Below, in pieces: positions 14,900-23,959 of a DNA stretch of 64,000 nt (position 1 is its first letter; each line of letters begins with the position of its first letter). The stretch is from Luteibacter anthropi. Its GTDB lineage: Bacteria; Pseudomonadota; Gammaproteobacteria; Xanthomonadales; Rhodanobacteraceae. Made by a program: the position numbers and the translations under genes. The notes beneath the pieces were generated by a model that saw nothing but the letters and a program-made list of their open reading frames with translations, ran no database searches and was not told the DNA's origin. The DNA is taken from NCBI RefSeq assembly GCF_011759365.1, contig NZ_JAARLZ010000002.1:248001-312000 (forward strand), written 5' to 3'.

Positions 14900-16570
14900 A
14901 TGTCATTGAATAAAGACCAGCGTGGAGCGGATCTCTTCGTGGATGTACTTGAGAGCCAGGGCGTGGCATACGTCTTCGGCAACCCAGGTACGACCGAGTT
15001 ACCGCTTCTCGATGCACTGACCGATCGTTCCACGATCAGCTACATCCTTGGCTTGCAGGAGGCATCCGTCGTTGCCATGGCCGATGGCTATGCCCAGGCA
15101 TCGGGGCGCCCGGGGTTCGTCAATCTTCACACGGCCGGCGGCCTGGGCAACGCCATCGGTGCCATCCTCAATGCAAGGATGGCAAATACTCCGCTCGTCA
15201 TCACGGCGGGGCAGCAGGACACGCGGCACGGTCCGTCGGATCCTCTGTTGCATGGCGACCTGGTCGGCATTGCCCGGCCAAACGTCAAGTGGGCCGAAGA
15301 GATCCATCATCCCGAGCAGATACCGATGCTGCTGCGCCGTGCCTTTCAGGACTGCGAAGCAGGCCCTTCGGGCCCCGTGTTCCTTTCGTTGCCGATCAAC
15401 ATCATGGAAGGTGTGACGCGCATGGGCGCCGGGCAGCCATCGCAGATACGCCGCCTCAGCATGGCCACGTCGCTTGAGGATCTGGCAAACGCATTGGCTG
15501 ACGTTTCACCGGGCAAGGTAGCCATCGTCGTAGGGGAAGAGGTTTTCTCCGCGCATGCCGACAGGGAGGCGATAGCTGTCGCGGAGACGCTTGGGGCGCC
15601 CGTCTTTGGCGCCTCCTGGCCGGGACATATCCCGTTTCCGACGTCGCACGCGTTGTGGCGGGGAGCCCTCCCACCGAAAGCTTCGGCAATGAGGGAGGCG
15701 CTGGCTTCTTTCGATGTATTGCTGATACTGGGAGGCCATTCGCTGATCAGCTACCTGTATTCCGACGGGCCGGCCCTGCCCTCCCACTGCCGGTTGCTGC
15801 AACTGACGCGTGATGGTCATCAGCCAGGCCGTATCCACGAAACGGCACTGGGCCTCGTGGGGGATATCAAACCATCCCTTGCTGCGCTATTGCCGTTGCT
15901 TTCAGAGCGGCTGCTTCCACACAAAACCGCCATTGCCCGTCTGCTCGAACGGGCGACTCTTGAGCGCGAAGCCCGGCGGACTGAAAACACGGATCGCTGG
16001 ATACGGGAGCGCGGCGCGGCGGTGACCACCCCCTTCGTGGCAGCGCATGAACTGGTGCGTGCCATCGGACCGGATATCCCCATCGTGGACGAAGCACCTG
16101 TCACGATTCCCCACATACGCGCCTGTCTCGACTCCCATTGGGCCGGCCAATACCTGTTTACCCGCAGCGCCATCCTTGGCTGGGGCATGCCGGCAGCAGT
16201 CGGTACATCACTGGGCCGGGATCGCAGTCCCGTCGTCTGCCTGGTCGGGGACGGTTCCGCGATGTACTCGCCGCAGGCGCTGTGGACGGCGGCCCATGAG
16301 CGGCTACCGGTGACCTTCGTCGTTCTGAACAATGGCGAATACAACATCCTCAAGAACTATGCCCGTGCACAGGATCATTACCGGGCCAACGGGACAAACC
16401 GCTTCCTCGGCATGGACCTGATCGATCCGATGATCGACTTCGTGGCACTTGCCTCGTCCATGGGCATTGCTGCGAGGCGCATCGAGAGGGCCGGCGATAT
16501 TGCCGAGGCCGTGGAAGCCGGTATCCGCTCGGGTCTGCCCAATCTTGTCGACGTCGTCATATCGAGCTAG
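14900..16570 (+). CDS. thiamine-diphosphate-dependent 2-oxo acid decarboxylase, benzoylformate decarboxylase-like
   Basis: A 556-residue cytosolic ThDP enzyme. E54 in LGLQEASVVAMADGYAQ is the cofactor-activating glutamate, NLHTAGGLGNAIG carries the active-site histidine seen in benzoylformate decarboxylase, and GDGSAMYSPQALW...NNGEYN is the ThDP/Mg binding motif. The length fits. Acetolactate synthase is less likely because no small subunit is nearby and the N-terminal motif is closer to MdlC/BFD. The ATG at 14900 was chosen because it starts the conserved domain; ATGs at 14759 and 14867 would add an unconserved leader. The substrate is inferred only as an aromatic or branched 2-oxo acid. It diverges from an Lrp regulator. 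Confidence 0.8.
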   Translation: MSLNKDQRGADLFVDVLESQGVAYVFGNPGTTELPLLDALTDRSTISYILGLQEASVVAMADGYAQASGRPGFVNLHTAGGLGNAIGAILNARMANTPLVITAGQQDTRHGPSDPLLHGDLVGIARPNVKWAEEIHHPEQIPMLLRRAFQDCEAGPSGPVFLSLPINIMEGVTRMGAGQPSQIRRLSMATSLEDLANALADVSPGKVAIVVGEEVFSAHADREAIAVAETLGAPVFGASWPGHIPFPTSHALWRGALPPKASAMREALASFDVLLILGGHSLISYLYSDGPALPSHCRLLQLTRDGHQPGRIHETALGLVGDIKPSLAALLPLLSERLLPHKTAIARLLERATLEREARRTENTDRWIRERGAAVTTPFVAAHELVRAIGPDIPIVDEAPVTIPHIRACLDSHWAGQYLFTRSAILGWGMPAAVGTSLGRDRSPVVCLVGDGSAMYSPQALWTAAHERLPVTFVVLNNGEYNILKNYARAQDHYRANGTNRFLGMDLIDPMIDFVALASSMGIAARRIERAGDIAEAVEAGIRSGLPNLVDVVISS

Positions 16571-16578
16571 GGCGAAGC

Positions 16579-17415
16579 TCACCCCGGATGGGCGATGAGA
16601 CTGCGCAACAACTTCTCCAGGTCTTGCTCCCCATCCCTGGTTTGCGCTCCCGATTGCAATCCGCCGCGAATCAGCCTTTCGGCGGCGGGTTTCGCAAACA
16701 GCCCCGCCCATGCTTCGTGTTCGACCCTGAAACCATCGCTGGTACCTGCGCCACGCACTGCTGTCTTGGCGGCTGCGATGACGCCATCCGGCAGCGCGGC
16801 GATGTTGCGAGCCAGGCGCCGGACAAAGGTGTCCAGCTCATCCGCGTGAATCGCCCGGTTCACCCAGCCATAGCGTTCGGCCGTGTGGGCATCGGCCAGG
16901 TCGGCGCCGAGGATGACTTCGAGTGTGCGTCCTCGGGTCATCCGTTGTGACAGGTACTGTGTTGCTCCGCCGCCGGGAATGATGCCCATCAAGGCTTCGC
17001 ACTGGCCTAGTCCGGCCCGACCGATGGCAGCAAATGCCATATCGGCCGCAGCGACAAATTCCGCACCACCACCGCGTGCCATGCCTTCGAGCTTCACGAT
17101 TGTCACCTGTGGCTGCGCGCGGATCAGTTCACCCAGTGCCTGGAAGGGGTTAAGGCCATCCGGCACGTCTTGGGCAATCGTGTCGAAGGCATGCGGTTCG
17201 TCGATCAGGGTCATGTCGACATGCGCGATGAAGTAGCCCGGATCGGCGCTCTGGAACACGATGACACGGGTCAGCGGGTCATCGTGTACGGAGGCGAGAA
17301 ACCGGCGGATGTCGTTCATCAGGGCGACATCGAGCACGTTGACGGGAGGGTTGTCGATGGTGACTGTCGCCACCCCGTCTTCGCGCTCGATGCGGAGCGT
17401 TGAATACGCTTTCAT
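16579..17415 (-). CDS. enoyl-CoA hydratase/isomerase family protein
   Basis: A 278-residue crotonase-fold protein. The N-terminal GVATVTIDNPPVNVLD, the oxyanion-hole region MARGGGAEFVAAADMAFAA and GIIPGGGATQYLSQRM are family hallmarks. The second catalytic glutamate expected in true hydratases is not obvious (CEALMGIIPGGG keeps an E), so hydratase versus isomerase or another acyl-CoA reaction is undecided. It converges on the decarboxylase gene with only 8 bases between, and diverges from an HxlR regulator that is its probable controller. Confidence 0.85.
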   Translation of the reverse strand: MKAYSTLRIEREDGVATVTIDNPPVNVLDVALMNDIRRFLASVHDDPLTRVIVFQSADPGYFIAHVDMTLIDEPHAFDTIAQDVPDGLNPFQALGELIRAQPQVTIVKLEGMARGGGAEFVAAADMAFAAIGRAGLGQCEALMGIIPGGGATQYLSQRMTRGRTLEVILGADLADAHTAERYGWVNRAIHADELDTFVRRLARNIAALPDGVIAAAKTAVRGAGTSDGFRVEHEAWAGLFAKPAAERLIRGGLQSGAQTRDGEQDLEKLLRSLIAHPG

Positions 17416-17477
17416 TTCGATGGGTACCTGCTATGGGAAGGCATGCACGGGGTGATTCCCGTACTGCCCGACCCATG

Positions 17478-17531
17478 GTATTTATCGGATACCTGGCGTC
17501 AATTACGCATCTTTACCATCCCAAGTATCCG
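17478..17531. promoter_or_regulatory. candidate HxlR operator region
   Basis: Between the enoyl-CoA hydratase and HxlR starts lie two related elements. GGTAT-7-ATACC is at about 17478-17494, and an AGTATCC...ACATACC element at about 17524-17541 runs up to the HxlR start. CGGATAC (17486-17492) and GTATCCG (17525-17531) form a perfect 7-base inverted repeat with a 32-base spacing. Repeats of this type beside a divergent HxlR gene are plausible binding sites for that dimer. Confidence 0.45.
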
Positions 17532-17542
17532 GAAACATACCG

Positions 17543-17929
17543 ATGAATCCTGCCTCCGACCCAGTCTATCGGGCCGACTGTCCGAGCCGGGCGATCCTCG
17601 ACCAGATTGCGGACAAGTGGTCCATGCTGGTCCTGATGGTTCTGTGCGAGCCTCGTCGCTTCAACGCCATCAAGCGCCGACTCGACGGCATTACCCAGCG
17701 CGTGCTGACGCAGACACTGCGCAAGCTGGAACGCAATGGCATGGTGACCCGCACGGTGATGACCGGTCGCACACTCGGCGTGGAATATGCCCTGACACCG
17801 CTTGGCCACTCGCTTCAATCGCCGTTTGCCGTGCTCTATGAGTGGACGGTTGAAAACATGGATGTCATTCAGGCTTGCCAGGCCAGCTATGACGAAGGCG
17901 AGAGCCTGCCATCGGGCACGGATAAATGA
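17543..17929 (+). CDS. HxlR-family transcriptional regulator
   Basis: A 128-residue winged-helix regulator. CPSRAILDQIADKWSMLVLM, CEPRRFNAIKRRLDGITQRV, TLRKLERNGMVTRTV and ALTPLGHSL are the HxlR signature, with the characteristic N-terminal cysteine (C14) that in some members senses electrophiles or oxidants. It probably controls the divergent enoyl-CoA hydratase gene. Its end lies 12 bases from the convergent end of the RND permease gene. Confidence 0.9.
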   Translation: MNPASDPVYRADCPSRAILDQIADKWSMLVLMVLCEPRRFNAIKRRLDGITQRVLTQTLRKLERNGMVTRTVMTGRTLGVEYALTPLGHSLQSPFAVLYEWTVENMDVIQACQASYDEGESLPSGTDK

Positions 17930-17941
17930 TGGATGCCGCCG

Positions 17942-20900
17942 TCAGCCCTGATGGCGCGCCAGGGCACGGGAACCGCCGGCTAAAGAAGCCAGGCCACGCG
18001 TGAGCCGTGCGCCGCACCGGTCCAGGCAGACGTAGATCACAGGAGTGAGGTAAAGCGTCAGTAACTGGGAGACGAGCAGGCCCCCCACCACGGCGAGCCC
18101 CAGGGGGCGACGTACTTCTGAGCCCGCACCGGCACCGAGCGCGATGGGCAACGCCCCTGCCAGGGCCGCCATGGTGGTCATCATGATCGGCCGGAAGCGG
18201 ACATCGCAGGCGTCGAGAATCGCCTCCAGGGGTGTCATGCCACCCTCGCGCTGCCGCATCAGGGCAAAGTCGATCATCATGATCGCGTTCTTCTTCACGA
18301 TGCCGATCAACATCACGATACCGACAAAGCCAAACAGATCCAGCGGCATCTGGCATAGCCGCAACGTAAGCAAGGCGCCGACCGCGGCGGCCGGCAATCC
18401 GGAGAGAATCGTCAATGGATGGATAAAACTTTCATACAGGACGCCAAGCACCCCATAGATCACCAGCACGGCCAGCAACAGCAGCACACCGGTGCCCTGC
18501 ATTGATGCCTGGAAAGCCTGTGCCGTGCCCTGCATGCCACCGCTGATGGTCGCAGGCAAGCCCATCTTTGCCAGCGCACCGTGGATATCCGACAACGCAT
18601 CGCCCAGGCTTACGCCCGGCGCAAGCCCGAACGATACGGTCACCGCCGGGAGTTGTCCCTGGTGGTTCACCGTCAGCACCTGCGGTCTGCGCACGAAGCC
18701 TGCCACCGTATCCAGGGGGATCAGCTTTCCCGAGTCCGAGGTCACGTACAGTTTCGACAATACGGCCGGATCCTGCTGGAGTTTTCGCCGCACCTCCATC
18801 ACCACCCAGTACTGGGTGGCAGACCCATAGATGGTCGAAAGCTGGTTCTGCCCGAACGACGCCCCGAGCGCCGATTGCACTTGCGCCATGGTCAACCCCA
18901 GCGGGCCGAGCTTGTTCCTGTCCACCTCCACCACGATGGAGGGGCTGTTGAGGCTCAGGTCGTTGGTGACGTCCTGGAATCCGGGCAGCGCCGCGAATGC
19001 CTGGGTCACCCTGCCCGCCCAGTCGTATAAAGCCTTTGTGTCCAGCGACTGAAGCGTGAACTGGTACTGCGCCTTGGATCGCAGGCCACCGATCTGGATC
19101 AAGGGTGGGTTGCGGACATAGGCGCGCATGCCGACCACACTGGCGAACTTCACCCGCAGTTCCTGGGCCACCTCGTCCACGCTCAGCTGGCGTTGGTTCG
19201 CGGGTTTCAGCTTGAGCAGCATCTCGCCATCGTTGATGGTGGAGCCGCCGGCCTCGATCGAGGACATCCATGCCTCGATGTTCGGGTCATGGGAGACGAT
19301 ATCTGCCAGCTGTTGTTGCCGGGCCACCATGCCGCCATAGGAGACATCCTGCGGCCCTTCGGTGATGACCTGCAATCGCCCGCTGTCGCCGGCCGGGATG
19401 AAATCGCGTGGTGTCGTATAGAACAGCCAGCCGGTGACGACCAGGCTGATCCCAAACGTGGCGAGCACGGCGTTCGGTCGCGCCATGCATCCTTGCAGGC
19501 TACGCACATAGGCATGATGCACCCGCTCGAATCCCCGGTTGAACATCCTCACCACGCCATTTGCCCGTAACGGGTCCGCCACCCTTATGAACCGGCTGCA
19601 TAGCATCGGAGTAAGCGTGATGGAGACGAAGCCGGACACCAGGATCGCGATGCTCAGGGTCACAACGAATTCGTGAAACAACCGGCCGACGATGCCGCCC
19701 ATGAACATCACGGGGATGAAGACCGCAATCAACGACACTGTCATGGAAAGAATGGTGAAGCCTACCTCTTCCGCGCCCCGCAGCGACGCATCGAGGGGAC
19801 TCAGGCCGCGTTCCACATGACGGATGATGTTTTCCAGCATCACGATGGCATCGTCGACCACGAAGCCGACAGCCAGGGTCATTGCCAGCAGGGAGAGATT
19901 GTCCAGGCCGTAACCCAGCACATACATGGCGCCGAAGGTGCCGGCAATCGATAGCGGAAGGGCCGCGGCCGGAATCAGCGTGGCAGAAAGATTGCCAAGG
20001 AACAGATACACCACCGTGACCACAAGCACACCGGCCAGCAGCAGTGAAAACTGCACGTCGGCCACCGAATCGCGGATCGACTGCGAACGGTCGTACAGTA
20101 CGTCGAGTTTCACCGACGGCGGCAGACCGGCCACGAAGCCTGGCAGGATCGCCTTGACGCGGTCGATGAGTGCCACCGTATTGGTACCCGGTTGTCGCTG
20201 GATGGCCAGCAACACCGAGCGATCGTGCTTGTACCAGCTGGCGAGCTGGTCGTTCTGCACGCTGTCGTACGCCATGCCTACGTCGCCGAGGTGGACCGGA
20301 GCGCCGTTGCGCCATGCCACCACGATATCGTTGTACGGCGCCGCGCGAAGCAACTGGCCCTGGTTGCGCACCTGGAACTGCTGCGATGCCCCATACAGCG
20401 TGCCGGTCGCCTGATTGACATTGGCCGCCGTCACCGCCTTCTGCACCTGGTCGATACCCATGCCCGCCACGGCGAGTCGGTCCGGGTCTATGCTGATGCG
20501 AACGGCGTACTTCGCCGCGCCATACGCGTAGACCTGGGCCACGCCCTCCACCGTGGACAGGCGCTGCGCAAGCTGGGTCTCTGCGTATTCATCCAGCTGG
20601 GATACCGGCAACGTCGGCGATGTCATGGCCAGCAACAGCACGGGTGCATCGGCCGGATTGATCTTGCGCAGGATGGGCGGCGTGGGCATGTCGGGCGGCA
20701 ACTGGCGTTGCGCCGCTGCGATGGCTGTCTGTACGTCCTGAGCCGCAGCGTCGATGTTCCGGTCCAGTGCAAAGCTCAGGACGATGCTTGTGCCGCCCGG
20801 GGAGCTCGACGAATTGATCGAATCAATACCGGGGATCGTGGTCAGCTGCGCCTCGAGCGGCGCGGCTACGGCGGTCGCCATCACTTCGGGTGAGGCGCCC

Positions 20901-21055
20901 GGTAGCGCAGCAAAAACACGTATGGTCGGATAATCGACATTCGGTAGTTCATTCACGGCCAGCTTCGGATACGCGGCGACACCCACCACCAGCAAGGCAA
21001 GGCTGACCAGCGTGGTCATCACGGGACGACGGATGCACAGCCCGGGAAGATTCAT
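17942..21055 (-). CDS. RND multidrug efflux permease, HAE-1 (MdtB/MdtC-like)
   Basis: A 1037-residue inner-membrane proton antiporter of normal AcrB-family length. MNLPGLCIRRPVMTTLVSLA is the usual first membrane helix, GFVVDDAIVMLENIIRH contains the proton-relay Asp pair of TM4, and the two large periplasmic loops carry typical porter-domain text (GNLSATLIPAAALPLSIAGT; FIPAGDSGRLQVITEGP). It exports drugs or other small amphiphiles from the periplasm and membrane when coupled to an adaptor and an outer-membrane channel. The adaptor gene precedes it by 3 bases. No TolC-type gene is in this operon, so it may borrow the one at 34-35 kb or another elsewhere. Confidence 0.93.
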   Translation of the reverse strand: MNLPGLCIRRPVMTTLVSLALLVVGVAAYPKLAVNELPNVDYPTIRVFAALPGASPEVMATAVAAPLEAQLTTIPGIDSINSSSSPGGTSIVLSFALDRNIDAAAQDVQTAIAAAQRQLPPDMPTPPILRKINPADAPVLLLAMTSPTLPVSQLDEYAETQLAQRLSTVEGVAQVYAYGAAKYAVRISIDPDRLAVAGMGIDQVQKAVTAANVNQATGTLYGASQQFQVRNQGQLLRAAPYNDIVVAWRNGAPVHLGDVGMAYDSVQNDQLASWYKHDRSVLLAIQRQPGTNTVALIDRVKAILPGFVAGLPPSVKLDVLYDRSQSIRDSVADVQFSLLLAGVLVVTVVYLFLGNLSATLIPAAALPLSIAGTFGAMYVLGYGLDNLSLLAMTLAVGFVVDDAIVMLENIIRHVERGLSPLDASLRGAEEVGFTILSMTVSLIAVFIPVMFMGGIVGRLFHEFVVTLSIAILVSGFVSITLTPMLCSRFIRVADPLRANGVVRMFNRGFERVHHAYVRSLQGCMARPNAVLATFGISLVVTGWLFYTTPRDFIPAGDSGRLQVITEGPQDVSYGGMVARQQQLADIVSHDPNIEAWMSSIEAGGSTINDGEMLLKLKPANQRQLSVDEVAQELRVKFASVVGMRAYVRNPPLIQIGGLRSKAQYQFTLQSLDTKALYDWAGRVTQAFAALPGFQDVTNDLSLNSPSIVVEVDRNKLGPLGLTMAQVQSALGASFGQNQLSTIYGSATQYWVVMEVRRKLQQDPAVLSKLYVTSDSGKLIPLDTVAGFVRRPQVLTVNHQGQLPAVTVSFGLAPGVSLGDALSDIHGALAKMGLPATISGGMQGTAQAFQASMQGTGVLLLLAVLVIYGVLGVLYESFIHPLTILSGLPAAAVGALLTLRLCQMPLDLFGFVGIVMLIGIVKKNAIMMIDFALMRQREGGMTPLEAILDACDVRFRPIMMTTMAALAGALPIALGAGAGSEVRRPLGLAVVGGLLVSQLLTLYLTPVIYVCLDRCGARLTRGLASLAGGSRALARHQG

Positions 21056-21058
21056 GGC

Positions 21059-22186
21059 TCAGGCCTTGTCCGCGATATGCACCGGGCTGCCCTCGCCCAG
21101 CAAAAGCTGGCCGTCGGTGACGATGCGTTCACCACCTTGCAGTCCGCGCTCGACCACGATGCGCCCGGCTGTCGTGGGCCCGATGCCTACGAAGCGCTGA
21201 TGCGCCTTGCTATCGCTGCCAATCACGAAGACGAAGTCACCCTTGTCCGAGCTTTGCAGCGCTTCCGCCGGCATGCTCACCACGTTTGCCAGATGGACGG
21301 TGGGCAGTCTTACCTCAAGGAACTGCCCTGGCGTGAGGCGGCCATCCACGTTCTCGAAACGGCCTTTGAGCACGATGGTGCTCGTGGTGACATCCACGGT
21401 GTTGTCGATGAATTCCAGCCGGCCGCTCAGCATCACCCCCTTTTCGCCTGGCACGCTTGCCTGCACGATCACCGGTCCTCGTGACTGCGCCGCCCGCACG
21501 GCATCCAGGCTGGCTTCGGGAATGCTGAAGCTCACCCGGATCGGCTGAACCTGGTTGAGCACCACGATGTCCGTTTCGTTGGCCGTTACCTGTGCGCCCG
21601 GCCACGCCAGGGGCGTTCCTGCCACCCCATCGAAGGGCGCTACAACGCGTGTATAGCCCAGCTGGAGTCGCGCTACCGCCTCTGCGGCCTGGCTGGTCTG
21701 CAAGCCCGCACGCGCCACTTCCACCGTGGTCCGGTAGGCATCGAAACTGGCCTTCGAGATAAAGCCCTTGTCGAGCACCTGGCTGAAACGGACCAGATCC
21801 GCCTGTGCCTTGTCCAGCTGTGCCCGCGCGCTGGCGGCATTGCCTCGCGCCTGATCGAGTTGTGCCTTGAATGGCAACGGGTCCAGTTGCACCAGCAGGT
21901 CTCCCTTGTGCACTCGTGCACCGGGCTCGAAACCCAGCGATTCGATCTGGCCCGAACTGCGTGCGCGCACGGATACCGTGGACCATGGCTCCGTGCGCGC
22001 CACCACGTTTAGCGAAAGCTCGACGTTCCCGCGTGTCGTCAACGCACTCCTGACCGGCACGGCATGGTCGGCGACCAGCTCAGTGGCGTGGCTCCGTGCG
22101 GGGCCGCCACTCATCACGTAGGCCGCGCTGGCGACCGCAACCAGGATGAGAGCGACGGCGACGAACTTGCTTCGCGGGGCAGTCAT
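21059..22186 (-). CDS. RND efflux periplasmic adaptor (membrane fusion protein)
   Basis: A 375-residue adaptor. The ATG at 22186 gives an N-terminal anchor (KFVAVALILVAVASAAYVMS) and stands 5 bases past the preceding stop; longer upstream frames run into that gene. The lipoyl half-motifs (VSVRARSSGQIESLGFEPGA; RVVAPFDGVAGTPLAWPGAQ) flank a coiled hairpin rich in Ala/Gln (ARGNAASARAQLDKAQADLV). The layout is that of AcrA/MdtA proteins. It bridges the permease encoded next to an outer-membrane channel. Confidence 0.9.
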   Translation of the reverse strand: MTAPRSKFVAVALILVAVASAAYVMSGGPARSHATELVADHAVPVRSALTTRGNVELSLNVVARTEPWSTVSVRARSSGQIESLGFEPGARVHKGDLLVQLDPLPFKAQLDQARGNAASARAQLDKAQADLVRFSQVLDKGFISKASFDAYRTTVEVARAGLQTSQAAEAVARLQLGYTRVVAPFDGVAGTPLAWPGAQVTANETDIVVLNQVQPIRVSFSIPEASLDAVRAAQSRGPVIVQASVPGEKGVMLSGRLEFIDNTVDVTTSTIVLKGRFENVDGRLTPGQFLEVRLPTVHLANVVSMPAEALQSSDKGDFVFVIGSDSKAHQRFVGIGPTTAGRIVVERGLQGGERIVTDGQLLLGEGSPVHIADKA

Positions 22187-22190
22187 GGCG

Positions 22191-22967
22191 TTAACGCGGC
22201 TTGCGGAACCGGAGGGCAAACTTGTCCGTGTGCCCCTTGATCTCCGCAGCGAACACGGATTTGTCGTGGGCATCCTGCGGGTTGGCGAGCACATCGCTAC
22301 GCGCGTCGAGGACGAAGCCCACGGCCTGCGCCTGGGCAATCACCGTGGCCGGATCGATACGATGCAGCGTGTTTGCATCCTGCGCCGTCGCTCCGGCTTT
22401 CGCCGTGTGATCGACCACCACGTAGACGCCACCCGGCTTGAGCGCCTTGAACGCGGCGGCATCGAGTGCGGCGGCTTCTTCGACGCCGGTATGGCCTTCG
22501 ACCGCGAACACACTGACGGCACCATAGACGTCGTGGTAATTCTGCGAGGTCCACACCACATCAAGCGACGCCGGTGCGGCAAGCATGTCGTAGGGAACGG
22601 TGGTCACACCAACGTTCGCGAAGGCAGGTTCGGCGGCCATTGCCTTGAGCGGATCGAGCGCCTGCGGGCGTGCCTTGGCGATGCTTTCCGGAACCACGGC
22701 GTAGACATGCCCGTCCTTACCCACCACCTTGCTGAACAGGCGGGTGAAATAGCCGCCGCCCGGCATCACATCGGCGACCTTGTCGCCCGGCTTGACACCT
22801 GCGAAGGCCAGCAGCGCCGCCGGTTTGCGATCTGCATCGCGTTGCGTGTCCGCGGCAGGCCGCGCGGTGTCGGAAACGGCCGCCGTGACATAGGCAGGCG
22901 GCGTCATGTCCGCATGTGCGGTCGACATGGCGCCGAGCAGGATCAGGCCGAGCAGGTGTTTCTTCAT
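22191..22967 (-). CDS. exported class I SAM-dependent methyltransferase-like protein
   Basis: A 258-residue protein. It starts with a clear signal peptide (MKKHLLGLILLGAMSTAHA, cleavage before DMTPP) followed by a Rossmann methyltransferase domain: GDKVADVMPGGGYFTRLFSK is motif I, LDVVWTSQNYHDVYG is near motif IV and LKPGGVYVVVDHTAK is the post-motif strand. It resembles predicted methyltransferases of the COG4798 type, which are also exported. SAM is not expected in the periplasm, so enzymatic activity there is puzzling. It is the first gene of an operon with an RND adaptor and permease and diverges from a LysR gene. Confidence 0.8.
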   Translation of the reverse strand: MKKHLLGLILLGAMSTAHADMTPPAYVTAAVSDTARPAADTQRDADRKPAALLAFAGVKPGDKVADVMPGGGYFTRLFSKVVGKDGHVYAVVPESIAKARPQALDPLKAMAAEPAFANVGVTTVPYDMLAAPASLDVVWTSQNYHDVYGAVSVFAVEGHTGVEEAAALDAAAFKALKPGGVYVVVDHTAKAGATAQDANTLHRIDPATVIAQAQAVGFVLDARSDVLANPQDAHDKSVFAAEIKGHTDKFALRFRKPR

Positions 22968-23070
22968 GGTGTTCCCCTCCGATGGATGGGAAGAAGGCTA
23001 ACGCGCTACCATGTATTTCGAGAATGCGTAGATGCTTATTTCAGTCATTAACTTTTGAAATGATTGGACC

Positions 23071-23928
23071 ATGAAATCCCTCGACCTCGACGCCGTCAAA
23101 GCCTTCGTGCTCATTGCCCAGTTCCAGAGCTTCACGCGAGCCGCGGAAGCCCTGGACAGCACCCAGTCGGCGATCAGTCTCAAACTGCGCCGGCTGGAGG
23201 ATCAGCTGGGCAAACGCCTGCTCGAACGAACACCGCGCCAGGTGCGCCTTTCGGCGGAAGGCGCTGCCTTCATCGAGGCGGCACGTGAACTGGTGGGCGC
23301 CCATGAGCGCGCGGTGAGTGCCTTCGACACGAAGCGACGACGCATGGTGATCGGCATCAGCCACCAACTCGTCGGCGCTGAGTTGCCGGGCCTGTTGCGC
23401 TGGATGAACGAGCACGATCCGAACCTGGTGATCGAACTGCGCTCGGCAGGCTCCATCGAGGTGCTCAAGTCTTACGAAGACGGTGTGCTCGACGCGGCCC
23501 TCGTACTTCAGCCGGAAGACCGCAAGCACAACGGTGAAGTGCTGTTCCAGGAATCGTTCGCCTGGATCGCCGCCGCCCACTGGGAGCCTCGTCCCGGCCA
23601 GCCCATTCCGCTGTCCACGCAAGGCGAGTCCTGCAGTATCCGCGCGGCCGCCGTCCGCGCATTGAACGATGCGGGCATTCCGTGGACTGAGGTCTTCATC
23701 GGCAAGGGCGCTGCCATCGTGGGCGCCGCTGCCGCCATTGGCCTGGCCGTCGCGGTGCTGGCGAAGCGCGCCGCGCCATCGGGTACGATCGATATCGGCG
23801 AATCGATGTCACTGCCCGCGTTGCCCGCACAACAGGCCGTGCTTTATTCGGCTCTGCACGATGGTCGCTCGCGGCAGGCCCTCAAGACGCTGGCAACGGC
23901 GTTCCGGAGCCTGTCCCGGACAGATTGA
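23071..23928 (+). CDS. LysR-family transcriptional regulator
   Basis: A 285-residue protein. Residues 1-60 form the LysR winged helix (LDLDAVKAFVLIAQFQSFTR; AISLKLRRLEDQLGKRLLER), followed by the periplasmic-binding-like ligand domain. It diverges from the exported methyltransferase-RND operon with about 100 bases between and is the likely activator or repressor of that operon. The inducer is unknown. Confidence 0.92.
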   Translation: MKSLDLDAVKAFVLIAQFQSFTRAAEALDSTQSAISLKLRRLEDQLGKRLLERTPRQVRLSAEGAAFIEAARELVGAHERAVSAFDTKRRRMVIGISHQLVGAELPGLLRWMNEHDPNLVIELRSAGSIEVLKSYEDGVLDAALVLQPEDRKHNGEVLFQESFAWIAAAHWEPRPGQPIPLSTQGESCSIRAAAVRALNDAGIPWTEVFIGKGAAIVGAAAAIGLAVAVLAKRAAPSGTIDIGESMSLPALPAQQAVLYSALHDGRSRQALKTLATAFRSLSRTD

Positions 23929-23959
23929 TTCGTACGGCTCCGGAAGGCGGCACGAACCC

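Noticed and set aside
14900-16570. Acetolactate synthase large subunit
   Set aside because: The active-site text NLHTAGGLGN and the lack of a small subunit or ilv genes favour a benzoylformate decarboxylase-like enzyme.
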